From assembly GCA_020847555.1 (NCBI GenBank), contig JADLBT010000511.1, forward strand, positions 1 to 27,946: a stretch of 27,946 nt of DNA, read 5' to 3'. Under the pieces are notes generated by a model. That model made no database searches. It saw only the letters and a list, made by a program, of their open reading frames with translations, and was not told the origin of the DNA. Both the position numbers and the translations under genes were made by a program. Origin of the DNA: Gemmataceae bacterium. Lineage in GTDB: Bacteria > Planctomycetota > Planctomycetia > Gemmatales > Gemmataceae. Below, in pieces: positions 20,043-27,919 of this stretch (position 1 is the first letter of the stretch; each line of letters starts with the position of its first letter).

Positions 20043-21413
20043 TCACACCCGGTTCGGGTAGAGTACCGTCGGTTCGGCGCGGCCGGGGCTGTGGAGTACC
20101 AGTCCGCCGTCGGGGCCGTTCACCTCGACCATGCTGCCCGGCCGGCCGGCGACGTGCGCCTGCAACAGCGCCTCCAGTGCCTGCACGACTGCCACCGTGT
20201 TGCGGTCCGCAGACAGGTCATTGTACGTCAGCCCGCGCATCGCTTCGAGCCGCTGCGTCCGCTGTGCGGCGGGGCCGCCGAACTCGACGAACGCGACCTC
20301 CTCGAAGAACTTCTGCAGGATCTCGATGCCGTAGCCGCGCTGGCTGCGCTCGCCCCACGGCTCGACGAACGTGCCGTTGTAATGGTGGTTCGGCGTGTTC
20401 TTCATCTCCAGCGGCGTGCGCCCCTCGATCGCCACCTCGACGCCGCGCTTGCGCTGGTGGGCGTTCCACACGCCGTTGTCGAACCGGAACTGCACCTCCT
20501 GCTCGACGTACCCGGGGAAGTTGTCCGGCGTCACCCAGCTGGTGTGAATGTCGAACGCCGCCTCGCGCCCGTCCGGGTGGGTGTAGACCATCTGCAGCTG
20601 GACCGAGTCCCACGTCGAGCCGTCCGCCGGACCGACCAGGCCACGCTGTCCGGGGGCCGTGATCCGCGCCAGCCGCCACGCCTCCCTCTCACCTCCAACC
20701 TCTCTTTCACGAGGGGAGAGGGAAGAACTGCTTTCTCCCCTCTCTCCCCTCGCGGGAGAGGGGGAGAACGTGAAGTCGATCAGCTTGATGTAGTGGCAGG
20801 CGACGTAGGTGCCGGGATTGCGGCCGGTGATCCACTCGGCGAACTGGCTGCCGCTGATCTGCTTCGGCTCCAGCAGCGAGCAGTAGCCGTTGTTGACGTG
20901 GTTCAGCACCCCATCGACGACGTGGGTGCGGAGTTTCTTGTGATCCGGGTCGCCGAGCTTGTGGTACACGACCTTCGCCAGCACACCCTTCTTGCGAGCG
21001 AGGACGTCCAGCTCGTCGAGTTGCTGCAGGCTCAGGACGGACGGCTTCTCGATCAGGACGTGCTTGCCGGCCTCCAGGGCGAGCCGGGCCGGCTCGAAGT
21101 GGCGGTTGTCGGGCGTGGCAATGCAAACCGCATCGACGCCGTGGCCTGTTAACTGCGTCACCGCGTCCGACCCGGCGAAGCTGGCGAAGTCGGCGACGCG
21201 GCCCGCCGACGCCTGCTTGTAGCGCTCGGCGCGCGTCCCGGTACGGCTGGCGACGGCGGCCAACTCGACCTCGACCAGGCCGAAGTCGCGGCGGTACAGG
21301 CCGGCGGCGTGCAGGTGCTCGAACAGCGGCCGGTAGGTGTCGTCGAAGATCATGCCCAGGCCGACCATGCCGGCCCGGAGACGGTTGCGGGTGAGGTTCG
21401 CGGTCGGTTGCAT
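20043..21413 (-). CDS. Gfo/Idh/MocA family NAD(P)-dependent oxidoreductase with in-frame repeat insertion
   Basis: The 456-residue product is a Gfo/Idh/MocA dehydrogenase, a family that oxidises or reduces hydroxyl groups of sugars and cyclitols. The N-terminal Rossmann domain shows GMVGLGMIFDDTYRP, AVCIATPDNRHFEPA and the EKP motif (LIEKPSVLSL). The C-terminal domain carries HYIKLIDFT, GQRGLVGPADGSTWDSVQLQ and SWVTPDNFPGYVEQE. Between IDFT and WRLARI there is a 28-residue low-complexity segment (SPSPARGERG...GGERE) encoded by two palindromes at about 20683-20768; it keeps the frame and is probably a surface loop. The chosen ATG has no good ribosome site and is preceded by a GCGGAC/GTCCGC hairpin (21414-21434); a GTG at 21437 would add eight residues. 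Substrate unknown. Confidence 0.88.
   Translation of the reverse strand: MQPTANLTRNRLRAGMVGLGMIFDDTYRPLFEHLHAAGLYRRDFGLVEVELAAVASRTGTRAERYKQASAGRVADFASFAGSDAVTQLTGHGVDAVCIATPDNRHFEPARLALEAGKHVLIEKPSVLSLQQLDELDVLARKKGVLAKVVYHKLGDPDHKKLRTHVVDGVLNHVNNGYCSLLEPKQISGSQFAEWITGRNPGTYVACHYIKLIDFTFSPSPARGERGESSSSLSPREREVGGEREAWRLARITAPGQRGLVGPADGSTWDSVQLQMVYTHPDGREAAFDIHTSWVTPDNFPGYVEQEVQFRFDNGVWNAHQRKRGVEVAIEGRTPLEMKNTPNHHYNGTFVEPWGERSQRGYGIEILQKFFEEVAFVEFGGPAAQRTQRLEAMRGLTYNDLSADRNTVAVVQALEALLQAHVAGRPGSMVEVNGPDGGLVLHSPGRAEPTVLYPNRV
20683..20768. repeat. SPARGEG-type palindromic repeat inserted in frame in a gene
   Basis: Two palindromes lie side by side inside the oxidoreductase gene. One pairs TCCCTCTC (20683-20690) with GAGAGGGA (20715-20722). 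The other pairs TTCTCCCC-T-CTCTCCC (20733-20748) with GGGAGAG-GGGGAGAA (20754-20768), with one bulged base. The insert adds about 84 bases, a multiple of three, and has no stop in the gene frame. Elements of this sort are usually intergenic. Confidence 0.8.
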
Positions 21414-21647
21414 GCGGACATGATATGCGTCCGCCACAGTTCGTCAGTGGGACCGGCGGTGGAAGGGAGGATGGCTGGGGAAGGAGCTTCCGGCCCGACC
21501 GTGCGGCCGAGCCTGTCCGGCAGACCCGAAGTACCACGTCACCGAGGAACGGGTTGCCAGACAGGGTTCCGCAAGGTAGCATCAGCCGGTTCCTGGCGAG
21601 AGAGGTTCCTTCGCCACCCCAGCAGACTTCCGCGCGAGAGCACAACC

Positions 21648-22049
21648 ATGCAGACCCAGTTCCTCAACCCGCCGACTCTCTGTCCGACGCACGGCTGGAC
21701 CCACGTCGTCACGGCAACCGGCGGCAAGATGGCGTACATCTCCGGCCAGGTGAGCGTGAACGAACGCGGCGAGGTCGTCGGCAAGGGCGACTTACAAGCC
21801 CAAACCCAGCAGACCTTCGAGAACCTCAAACATGCCCTGGCCGCGGTGGGGGCTACCTTCCGTGACGTGGTGAAGACCAACCTCTACGTGGTCGGCCTGA
21901 AGCCCGAGCACGTGCCCGTCCTCCGCGAGGTGCGCAGCCGCTACGTCAACGCCGAGCAACCGCCCGCGAGCACCCTCGTGGGGGTGTCGGCCCTGGTAGG
22001 AACTGACTGGCTGATCGAGATCGAAGCCGTCGCCGTCCTGACGGGCTGA
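21648..22049 (+). CDS. RidA family (YjgF/YER057c/UK114) imine/enamine deaminase
   Basis: The 133-residue product is a typical RidA-family protein, which as a trimer hydrolyses reactive enamine/imine intermediates released by pyridoxal-phosphate enzymes. Visible family blocks are YISGQVSVNERGEVVGKGDLQAQ, NLKHALAAVGATFRDVVKTNLYV and PPASTLVGVSALVGTDWLIEIEAVAV. R105, expected to bind the substrate carboxylate in true RidA, is not clearly present: the block reads PASTLVGV where archetypal RidA has PARSxV, so it may belong to a subgroup with a different substrate. The ATG is the first with full family alignment; the longer open frame overlaps the divergent gene and is not used. A 234-base gap upstream faces the oxidoreductase gene and may hold both promoters. 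Confidence 0.9.
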   Translation: MQTQFLNPPTLCPTHGWTHVVTATGGKMAYISGQVSVNERGEVVGKGDLQAQTQQTFENLKHALAAVGATFRDVVKTNLYVVGLKPEHVPVLREVRSRYVNAEQPPASTLVGVSALVGTDWLIEIEAVAVLTG

Positions 22050-22064
22050 ACTGTTAAGACTGGC

Positions 22065-22114
22065 GGACCAAACGCCATGACGCTGACGAGCCGGAAGCGA
22101 CTGGAGTTTGGTCC
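22065..22114. repeat. Palindrome with an embedded GAGCCGGAAGCG repeat after the ridA-like gene
   Basis: Arms GGACCAAAC (22065-22073) and GTTTGGTCC (22106-22114) are exact reverse complements. The loop contains GACGAGCCGGAAGCGACT, which is related to the repeat at 13939-13959. It begins 16 bases after the RidA stop, so it may end that transcript. The rest of the gap to 22284 is GC-rich and shows no gene. Confidence 0.6.
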
Positions 22115-22284
22115 GGTAGCCCTGGGAAAGCCGTCGTGCGGCCCCGGTCGGGTACAGCGGATTGTTCGCTGGCCCGCGTGCGGGTCGCCGTTCGAGGTGC
22201 GCGCCCCCACCTGACTGTCTTTCCCACCGCCACTCCGACCCGCCCACCGCTGCCGACCCAAAGTTCCCTGGGCGGCGGCTTCTC

Positions 22285-22608
22285 TTACGGCTCGAACATT
22301 TCTTGGAGCACATCGAGCACGGCCGCCGCCGGCTTGTCGTCTATTCTCCCCAGTTTCTTGATCAATCGTGCCCGATCCACGGCCCGGATCTGGTCGAGCA
22401 CGACTTGGCCGTCCTTGCCCTTGAACCGGCAGGGCACCCGCGTCGGGTAGGACTGTCCCCTGGTCGTCAACGGCGCGACGATCACCGTGCGGATATGGTG
22501 GTTGATTTCGTCCGGGGACACGACAAGGCAAGGTCGCGTCTTCTTGATCTCGCTGCCGACCGTCGGATCCAGGTTGACCAGGTAGACTTCAAAACGGCTT
22601 ATCGCCAT
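22285..22608 (-). CDS. mazF: MazF/PemK family toxin (mRNA interferase)
   Basis: The 107-residue product is a MazF/PemK toxin, a sequence-specific endoribonuclease that stops translation when its antitoxin is degraded. The family pattern is clear from the N-terminus: RFEVYLVNLDPTVGSEIKKTRPCLVVSPDEIN, then RTVIVAPLTTRG and the C-terminal VVLDQIRAVDRARLIKKLG. The active-site Arg and Thr of the family fit R in KKTRP and T in LTTRG. The chosen ATG overlaps the antitoxin stop by 10 bases; ATGs at 22614 and 22629 are possible. No sign of decay is seen, so the toxin should be active. The RNA target cannot be deduced. The length is normal. Confidence 0.93.
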   Translation of the reverse strand: MAISRFEVYLVNLDPTVGSEIKKTRPCLVVSPDEINHHIRTVIVAPLTTRGQSYPTRVPCRFKGKDGQVVLDQIRAVDRARLIKKLGRIDDKPAAAVLDVLQEMFEP

Positions 22609-22856
22609 TCCCATTCGCCCTCGTCCCACTCGGACAGGCTCGGCGCCACGTCGTCAAGGAGGGCGTCGTCGCCGCGCTGCGCCATCTTCTGGAAGGCCGT
22701 CGCCCAGCTGGCCCGCGGCTTCTTGACAGGCCGTATCACCAAGGCGTCGTCCTCCGCGCTGATCTCGACCTCCCCGGACAGGCCCGTCTGTTGGAGCAGC
22801 GCCTTCGGGATACGAATGCCCTGCGAGTTTCCGATCGGTACAATGCGCGTCTTCAT
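22599..22856 (-). CDS. mazE: MazE-type antitoxin, AbrB/SpoVT DNA-binding family
   Basis: The 85-residue product has the swapped-hairpin AbrB fold at the N-terminus: MKTRIVPIGNSQGIRIPKALL, then SGEVEISAEDDALVIRPV. The C-terminal half is acidic and tryptophan-containing (LSEWDEGEWEWR), as expected for the flexible tail that wraps and blocks the toxin. The ATG has GGGGAGA eight bases upstream. The last 10 bases overlap the toxin start, so the antitoxin is made first and the two are coupled. The protein should repress its own promoter; a perfect 8-bp palindrome, GTAGCTAC at 22883-22890, lies next to the -10 element and could be part of the operator. Confidence 0.92.
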   Translation of the reverse strand: MKTRIVPIGNSQGIRIPKALLQQTGLSGEVEISAEDDALVIRPVKKPRASWATAFQKMAQRGDDALLDDVAPSLSEWDEGEWEWR

Positions 22857-22879
22857 GGCTGAGATCTCCCCGTGCTTAC

Positions 22880-22909
22880 AGTGTAGCTACCTGGGAAGAC
22901 CTTTGACAA
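22880..22909 (-). promoter_or_regulatory. Likely promoter and operator of mazEF
   Basis: On the minus strand TTGTCA (22909-22904) is followed after 18 bases by TACACT (22885-22880), a reasonable sigma70-type promoter about 24 bases before the mazE start. The perfect palindrome GTAGCTAC (22883-22890) overlaps the -10 hexamer, where binding of MazE or MazEF would block RNA polymerase. The operator role is inferred from the position and from autoregulation known for the family. Confidence 0.5.
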
Positions 22910-22936
22910 CCCCAACCCGAGATGAGAGAGTTCCGT

Positions 22937-22986
22937 TCCCGTGGGGGAAGCGCTGGGGACTGGCCCCACGGGACGCCATCCGTGGG
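22937..22986. repeat. Overlapping hairpins upstream of the CHAT-STAND-WD40 gene
   Basis: TCCCGTGGGG (22937-22946) pairs perfectly with CCCCACGGGA (22964-22973). The same middle strand, CCCACGG (22965-22971), also pairs with CCGTGGG (22980-22986). The two stems cannot form together. This is another copy of the GCCCACGG family, here about 100 bases before the start at 23081. Whether it is regulatory or only nested repeats is open. Confidence 0.65.
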
Positions 22987-23080
22987 CTTTACCCATCCTG
23001 CGGCGAACCGTGCCTTTTTCTCGTTACCTCATATCGTTAGCCGCGTACCTCCGAACGCTTCCCCCGAGGATGAGACTCCG

Positions 23081-26000
23081 ATGGCTCGTGTCGTCTGTCA
23101 GGTGTTGTTCCGGCCCGGCCGCCTCACGTTCGTCTGGTCCAACGGGACTGCCTCCTTCGAGCCCTACCACAAGACCGGCACCGCGTTGGAGGAGTTTCAC
23201 GCCCTGCTTCGGCAGACCGACGAGCGCCTGCACGTCCTCGCCGGTGCAGCCGCGGGACACGACGCGGCGGCCGCTCTCGCCCAGGCCGGACACCAGCTCT
23301 ACCGCAGCCTTTTCCGCAGCGACACGGTCAGCGCCGACGCCGCTCAGGAGGCGCAGCGCTGGTTCGAGGAGATGTCGGAGCGCGAGGGGATCGAACGCCT
23401 GGAAATCCTGACCGACTCCCCCACCCCGCTGCCCTGGGCCGCCGTCACCGCCCGCCCGCCCGACGAGGGGGCGTTTCGCGCTGGTGGCGACGCCTGGCAG
23501 TCGTTCTGGGGCGCGCGTTTCCTTCTGGGCGTGGACCGCCGCCTGAACCCGCTGACGCGCCGCCCGGTCCTGCACGAACCAAACGTCCTTCTCGTCATCG
23601 ACCCGGCTGCCCGCGCTGCCCTGTCCGGCGCGCAGCAGGACCGCCTCCGCGCGTTCACCCAGTCCGGCGGGTTCCGCGTGGCTGAGTCCGTGCGCGACCT
23701 GGACGACGCGGTCCGCGCCGGCCGGCCCGACATGCTGTACATCTTTGCCCGCATGCGGGGGGCGTTCGTGCTGCTCGGCGAGGACACCGTCTCCGGCGCT
23801 GAGCTGCGCGAGTTGCTGGACGCCGAGGGACCGATCGGCGGCGATATCGTGGCGATCCTGAATGCGTGCCGGGTCGGTGACGAAGGCGGCGCCGCGGATC
23901 CATTTGCGTTCCTGCGCGAGCTGGGGCCGCGGGCGTTCGTCGCTCCTTCCGCCCCGCCGCCCGCCGAAGCGGCCGGGCGTTTCGGTCTGGATCTGCTGGG
24001 CGGCCTCCTGACGCGCGGCGAGGCGCTGGGGCGATTGCTCCAGCAGCTGCGTCCGGACCACGGTCCGCTCGGGGTTCTTTATGCGGTCTGTGGCCCGGCC
24101 GACCTGTGCGTCACCGGCCTGCCGGGACAGCCCGCGAGCAACCAACCCGAAGTGCCGGGCGCCGGTGCTGGCGCGGCGCCCGCCTCGCTGCCCGACTTCC
24201 CGTACTTCCCGCTGCTTCCTTACGATGTCGATGACAGCGCACTGTTCATCGGCCGCGAAACCGACACGGAACTGTTCGCGGAGCTGCTCGACGAGCCCGG
24301 GGCGCGGTTGGCGGTACTCCACGGAGGCGCCGGGGCCGGCAAGGGGTCGTTGCTCCGGAGTGGGCTGATCCCCTACCTGGAAGGAGCGACCGGCTACGGC
24401 GTGCTGCTGGACCGCACCGAGGCGCCGGCGGAGGGAACGACCGAGGCGGACTGTCTGGCCCTGGTGGTGCGCGCGACGAACGACCTGGCCGGCCAGCTGG
24501 CCCTCGCGCTGACCGCCTACTGTGCCCGGCCGTGGATCTACGCCACGCCCGCCGGCCGCACCGTCACCGTCGATCTGCCCGGACTCCTGCGGCGTTGCGT
24601 CAGCGAGGGGCTGGCCGCCGGCCAGGAGACGGCCATCCGCGCGGCCGGGGAGGGGAGCAGGCCGCCCGCCCTGCCCGACGCCGCGCCTCCGGGCGCCGGC
24701 ACAGACGCCATCGACACCGAGGCGCTTCGCCGCGCTCTCCGCAGCGACAACGCCCTCCTGGGCCGCGTTCTGACGGCGCTGACCGAGCGCTTGCCGCACG
24801 ATCTGGTGGTGCTGATCGAGCAGGGCGAGGAGTTGCTCACGCTCAGTCGCCAGCCCGGGGGCATGCGGCCGGCCCTGCGGGGAGCGGCGCTCCTGCGCGG
24901 CGTGGCCGAGTCTCCGGCCGGCGCCCGGCTGGTCGTGTCGGTGCGGACCGATTATCACGGGCAATTCCTGGCCGCGTTCGGCGAGGTGCGCGGGGACCGC
25001 AAGGTCATCCGCGACTACCTGCTCACGCTGCCGGACGAGGAGGCGCTGGTCGAGGCCGTCCTCGGCCCGACCGTCACCGAGCCTCCCCCAGGTGGAACGG
25101 AGGCCCCCTTTGCGAAGTACAACTTCCGCTTCGAGGAGGGGTTGCCGGAAGCGGTGGTCCGCGAGGCGCACGAGGCCGGGCGGCGCGACGGGCACGCCGT
25201 CCTGCCAATGCTGCAGATTATCTGCGCCCAGCTGTACCGGACGCTGGAAGGTCGGGCGAACCGGGTGGTGCGGGCCGACGACCTGCGCGAGGTGACGACA
25301 CCGCTGAAAAGGTATTCGCGGGGGCTGGTGGGCAGCGCGGCCGGGCTCGCCAACTATCTCGACTTCCTGCTCCGGCGAACATTCCCGAGCAGCGGCCGAG
25401 ATCGGGAGGCCATGCTGCGGCTGCTGGCGGATCTGCAAACGCGGCAGCCCGATGGGGCTGTCACCCGCGACCTGGTCACCGCCGAGGAAGCCGCGAAGCG
25501 CTGGCAAGGCGTCACGCCGTTCGACGCGGCCCTGGAAGCCGTGTCCGCCCCCGACGTCCACCTGCTCGAGGAGAGCTGGCTGAACGTCGGCGGGCAGGAG
25601 GAACGCTACATCAGCCTCGGTCACGACGTACTGGCGCCGGTGGTGGCGCGGCGCGGCGAGGAGGCCGAGCGCCGGCAGCACGGTCGGGCAAAGGTGGTGG
25701 ACACTCTCTGGATCATGGTCCCGCTGCTGATCCTGGCGGCGGTGGTGGCCTGGCGGTTCGGGATGGCGAGGCGGGCGGCGGAAGAGGGCGAATCGGGTGG
25801 CCAGACACTCAAGGAGGAACTCAAGAAGCTGCAAACGTTCAAGATCGAGGCCATCGCCTCACGCTGGCCGCTGTACCTCGGCAGCCTCGCCAGGGCCGAG
25901 ACGGCCATTCGGTCGGGAGACCTGGTGCGGGCGCGGCAGTTCCTCGTCATGGCGCGGCCGCGATCATTCAACGAGGAGGATCTGCGCGGGTTCGAGTGGT

Positions 26001-27919
26001 TCTACCTGTGGGGTCGGCTGCATCAGGAGCGACAGACCCTGAGCGGCCACCGGGGGCCGGTGAACGCGGTCGCCCTCACTCCGGATGGCAAGCTGCTCGC
26101 GACCGCCGACGAGGGCGGCACGGTCCGGCTGTGGGACGGGGCGAGCGGCCAGATCCGCGCCGCCCTCGTCGGCCACAAGGGGGCCGTCCACGCCCTCGCC
26201 CTCGCGCCCGACGGCAAGACCGTCGCCTCCGGCGGGGCGGACGGCTCCATCCTGCTCTGGGACGCCACGGCCGGGGAGAAGGAATACGCCGAGGTCGCCA
26301 AACCGCAGGCGACCCTCGCGCGGCAGAAGGGCGCCGTCCGCGTGCTCGCCTTCGCCCCCGACGGCAAGACACTCGCAGCGACCGGGGCCGACGGAACCGT
26401 ACAGTTGTGGGACGTGCCGGCGAAGGACGGGGCGAAGCCGCGGGCTAGCCTGGCGGAGCACAAGGGTGCTGTCGAGGCGCTCGCCTTCGCGCCCGACGGC
26501 AAGACGCTGGCTACCGGCGGCACGGATGAGGTCGTGCGGTTGTGGGACGTTTCGGCCGCCGGCAAGGAGAAGGTGAGTCGCAAGCTTGAAGGGCACGGCG
26601 GGCCGGTGCACGCGGTGGCGTTCGGGCCGGGCGGGAAGTACCTGGCCAGCGCCGCGCCGGAGAAGCGGAACGGGGCCGAGGTGGCGACGGTGCGCGTCTG
26701 GGATCCGGCGAGCGGCAAGGAACTGGCGGCCCTCGATCCGGCCCCGGTCCGCGTGTTCGCGCTGGCGTTCCTGGACGGGAAAACGCTGGCGACCGGGGGT
26801 AGCGGCGACGCGGTCCGACTGTGGGACGCGGCGACCGGCCGGCCGCGCGGGCAGCTGAAGGGGCATCTCGGCTGGGTGCGTGCTCTGGCGGCGGCGCCTG
26901 GCGGCAAGAGCCTGCTCTCCGGCAGCGTGGACGGGACGGCGCGGCTGTGGGGCGCGGACGGCCGGAGTGGGTCGAACGTGCTCGGTAGCCACAAGGGGTG
27001 GGCGAACGCGGTGGCCTTCTCACCCGACGACAGGCAACTTGTCTCGGGCGGGGCCGACGGCGCGATCAAGCTGTGGGATCCGGCGACCGGCAAGGAGGAG
27101 AAGACGCTGACCGGCCACAAGGGGGCGGTCCTGGCGCTGGCGTACGCGCCGGACGGGAAGCTGCTGGCGTCCGGCGGCGCGGACGGTACGCTGCGTCTGT
27201 GGGACACCGACCCCAGCTCGAAGACGTTCGGGTCGGAGCGGCACGTGCTGAAGGGACACCAGGGAGCGGTGACCTGCCTGTCCTACGCGCCCACGGGCAA
27301 GGGTATCCTCTCCGGCGGAGAGGACGGTGCGCTCCAGCTATGGATAATCAACCCGGAGGAACAGAAGGACGTCCCGGCCGCGACCTTCAAGGGCCACGCC
27401 GGGGCGGTCCGCGGCGTCGCCTTTCTGGTGGGGACGAGCCTGGTGGCGAGCGGTGGCGACGATCGAATGCTCCTGGTCTGGGATCTCAAAACGGGCCAGC
27501 AGAAGGGCCAGCCGTTGCAGGGACAGACAGCGGAGATCCGGGCGCTCACCTACTGGCCGAAGACCAACAGATATGTGATCGCCGCCGGCGCCGACCGAAC
27601 GCTGCGGATGTGGGACGTGGTGGACGGCAAGGAGGAAACGGCCCTGCGCGGCCACACGGACACCGTCAATGCCGTGGCGATCAGCGGAGGGGGGAAGCCG
27701 GTCCTGGTTTCGGGCGGGTGGGACGGCATGGTGAAGCTCTGGGATCCGGCGCGCGGGTGGACCCGCTTCACGCTGACCGGCCACAGCGGGCCGGTGCAGG
27801 CAGTCGCTGTCTCGACTGATCGGCATGTTCTCGCCTCTGCGGGCCGCGACGGCACGGTGCGTCTCTGGCGTGCCGCCCTCGAACCGTTCCCTGCTGTCCG
27901 GCCCCACGCTCAGGAGTGA
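23081..27919 (+). CDS. CHAT-like - STAND NTPase - transmembrane - 14x WD40 protein
   Basis: The 1612-residue product is a multidomain signalling protein. Residues about 130-370 resemble a CHAT (caspase-like) domain: NVLLVIDPAA, DMLYIFARM, AILNACRVG with C263, and the closing GVLYAVCGPADLCV. The position that normally holds the catalytic His reads R224. Residues about 395-860 are a STAND/AAA NTPase: FIGRETDTELF, Walker A GGAGAGKGS (415-423, K421), a Walker B-like VVLIEQGEELL (E580 where Asp is usual) and SVRTDYHGQF. One transmembrane helix spans about 875-893, then a helical linker with LRGFEWFYLWGRLH. From about 986 to the end are 14 WD40 repeats (count of LWD-type ends), enough for two seven-bladed propellers. 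The ATG at 23081 has GAGG about 11 bases upstream; the longer open frame crosses a hairpin repeat and is not used. The domain order suggests a sensor-activated NTPase of the prokaryotic conflict or signalling type. Confidence 0.9.
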   Translation: MARVVCQVLFRPGRLTFVWSNGTASFEPYHKTGTALEEFHALLRQTDERLHVLAGAAAGHDAAAALAQAGHQLYRSLFRSDTVSADAAQEAQRWFEEMSEREGIERLEILTDSPTPLPWAAVTARPPDEGAFRAGGDAWQSFWGARFLLGVDRRLNPLTRRPVLHEPNVLLVIDPAARAALSGAQQDRLRAFTQSGGFRVAESVRDLDDAVRAGRPDMLYIFARMRGAFVLLGEDTVSGAELRELLDAEGPIGGDIVAILNACRVGDEGGAADPFAFLRELGPRAFVAPSAPPPAEAAGRFGLDLLGGLLTRGEALGRLLQQLRPDHGPLGVLYAVCGPADLCVTGLPGQPASNQPEVPGAGAGAAPASLPDFPYFPLLPYDVDDSALFIGRETDTELFAELLDEPGARLAVLHGGAGAGKGSLLRSGLIPYLEGATGYGVLLDRTEAPAEGTTEADCLALVVRATNDLAGQLALALTAYCARPWIYATPAGRTVTVDLPGLLRRCVSEGLAAGQETAIRAAGEGSRPPALPDAAPPGAGTDAIDTEALRRALRSDNALLGRVLTALTERLPHDLVVLIEQGEELLTLSRQPGGMRPALRGAALLRGVAESPAGARLVVSVRTDYHGQFLAAFGEVRGDRKVIRDYLLTLPDEEALVEAVLGPTVTEPPPGGTEAPFAKYNFRFEEGLPEAVVREAHEAGRRDGHAVLPMLQIICAQLYRTLEGRANRVVRADDLREVTTPLKRYSRGLVGSAAGLANYLDFLLRRTFPSSGRDREAMLRLLADLQTRQPDGAVTRDLVTAEEAAKRWQGVTPFDAALEAVSAPDVHLLEESWLNVGGQEERYISLGHDVLAPVVARRGEEAERRQHGRAKVVDTLWIMVPLLILAAVVAWRFGMARRAAEEGESGGQTLKEELKKLQTFKIEAIASRWPLYLGSLARAETAIRSGDLVRARQFLVMARPRSFNEEDLRGFEWFYLWGRLHQERQTLSGHRGPVNAVALTPDGKLLATADEGGTVRLWDGASGQIRAALVGHKGAVHALALAPDGKTVASGGADGSILLWDATAGEKEYAEVAKPQATLARQKGAVRVLAFAPDGKTLAATGADGTVQLWDVPAKDGAKPRASLAEHKGAVEALAFAPDGKTLATGGTDEVVRLWDVSAAGKEKVSRKLEGHGGPVHAVAFGPGGKYLASAAPEKRNGAEVATVRVWDPASGKELAALDPAPVRVFALAFLDGKTLATGGSGDAVRLWDAATGRPRGQLKGHLGWVRALAAAPGGKSLLSGSVDGTARLWGADGRSGSNVLGSHKGWANAVAFSPDDRQLVSGGADGAIKLWDPATGKEEKTLTGHKGAVLALAYAPDGKLLASGGADGTLRLWDTDPSSKTFGSERHVLKGHQGAVTCLSYAPTGKGILSGGEDGALQLWIINPEEQKDVPAATFKGHAGAVRGVAFLVGTSLVASGGDDRMLLVWDLKTGQQKGQPLQGQTAEIRALTYWPKTNRYVIAAGADRTLRMWDVVDGKEETALRGHTDTVNAVAISGGGKPVLVSGGWDGMVKLWDPARGWTRFTLTGHSGPVQAVAVSTDRHVLASAGRDGTVRLWRAALEPFPAVRPHAQE

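Noticed and set aside
21414..21647. Small genes in the gap between the oxidoreductase and the RidA-like gene
   Set aside because: Open frames exist, but none has a ribosome site or sensible composition; the gap more likely holds divergent promoters.
22922..23080. N-terminal extension of the CHAT-STAND protein
   Set aside because: The added 53 residues are encoded by the hairpin repeat region; the ATG at 23081 has better support.
23024..25834. 936-codon open frame on the minus strand opposite the CHAT-STAND gene
   Set aside because: Low-complexity Arg/Gln/Gly composition without motifs; the plus-strand protein has Walker A, CHAT and WD40 features.
24532..26448. 638-codon plus-strand frame inside the large gene
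   Set aside because: Out of frame with the WD40 protein, Arg/Gly/Pro-rich, and no ribosome site.
26048..27850. CRISPR-like or tandem-repeat array
   Set aside because: The regular spacing near 120-130 bases comes from WD40 repeats in a coding frame, not from direct repeats with spacers.
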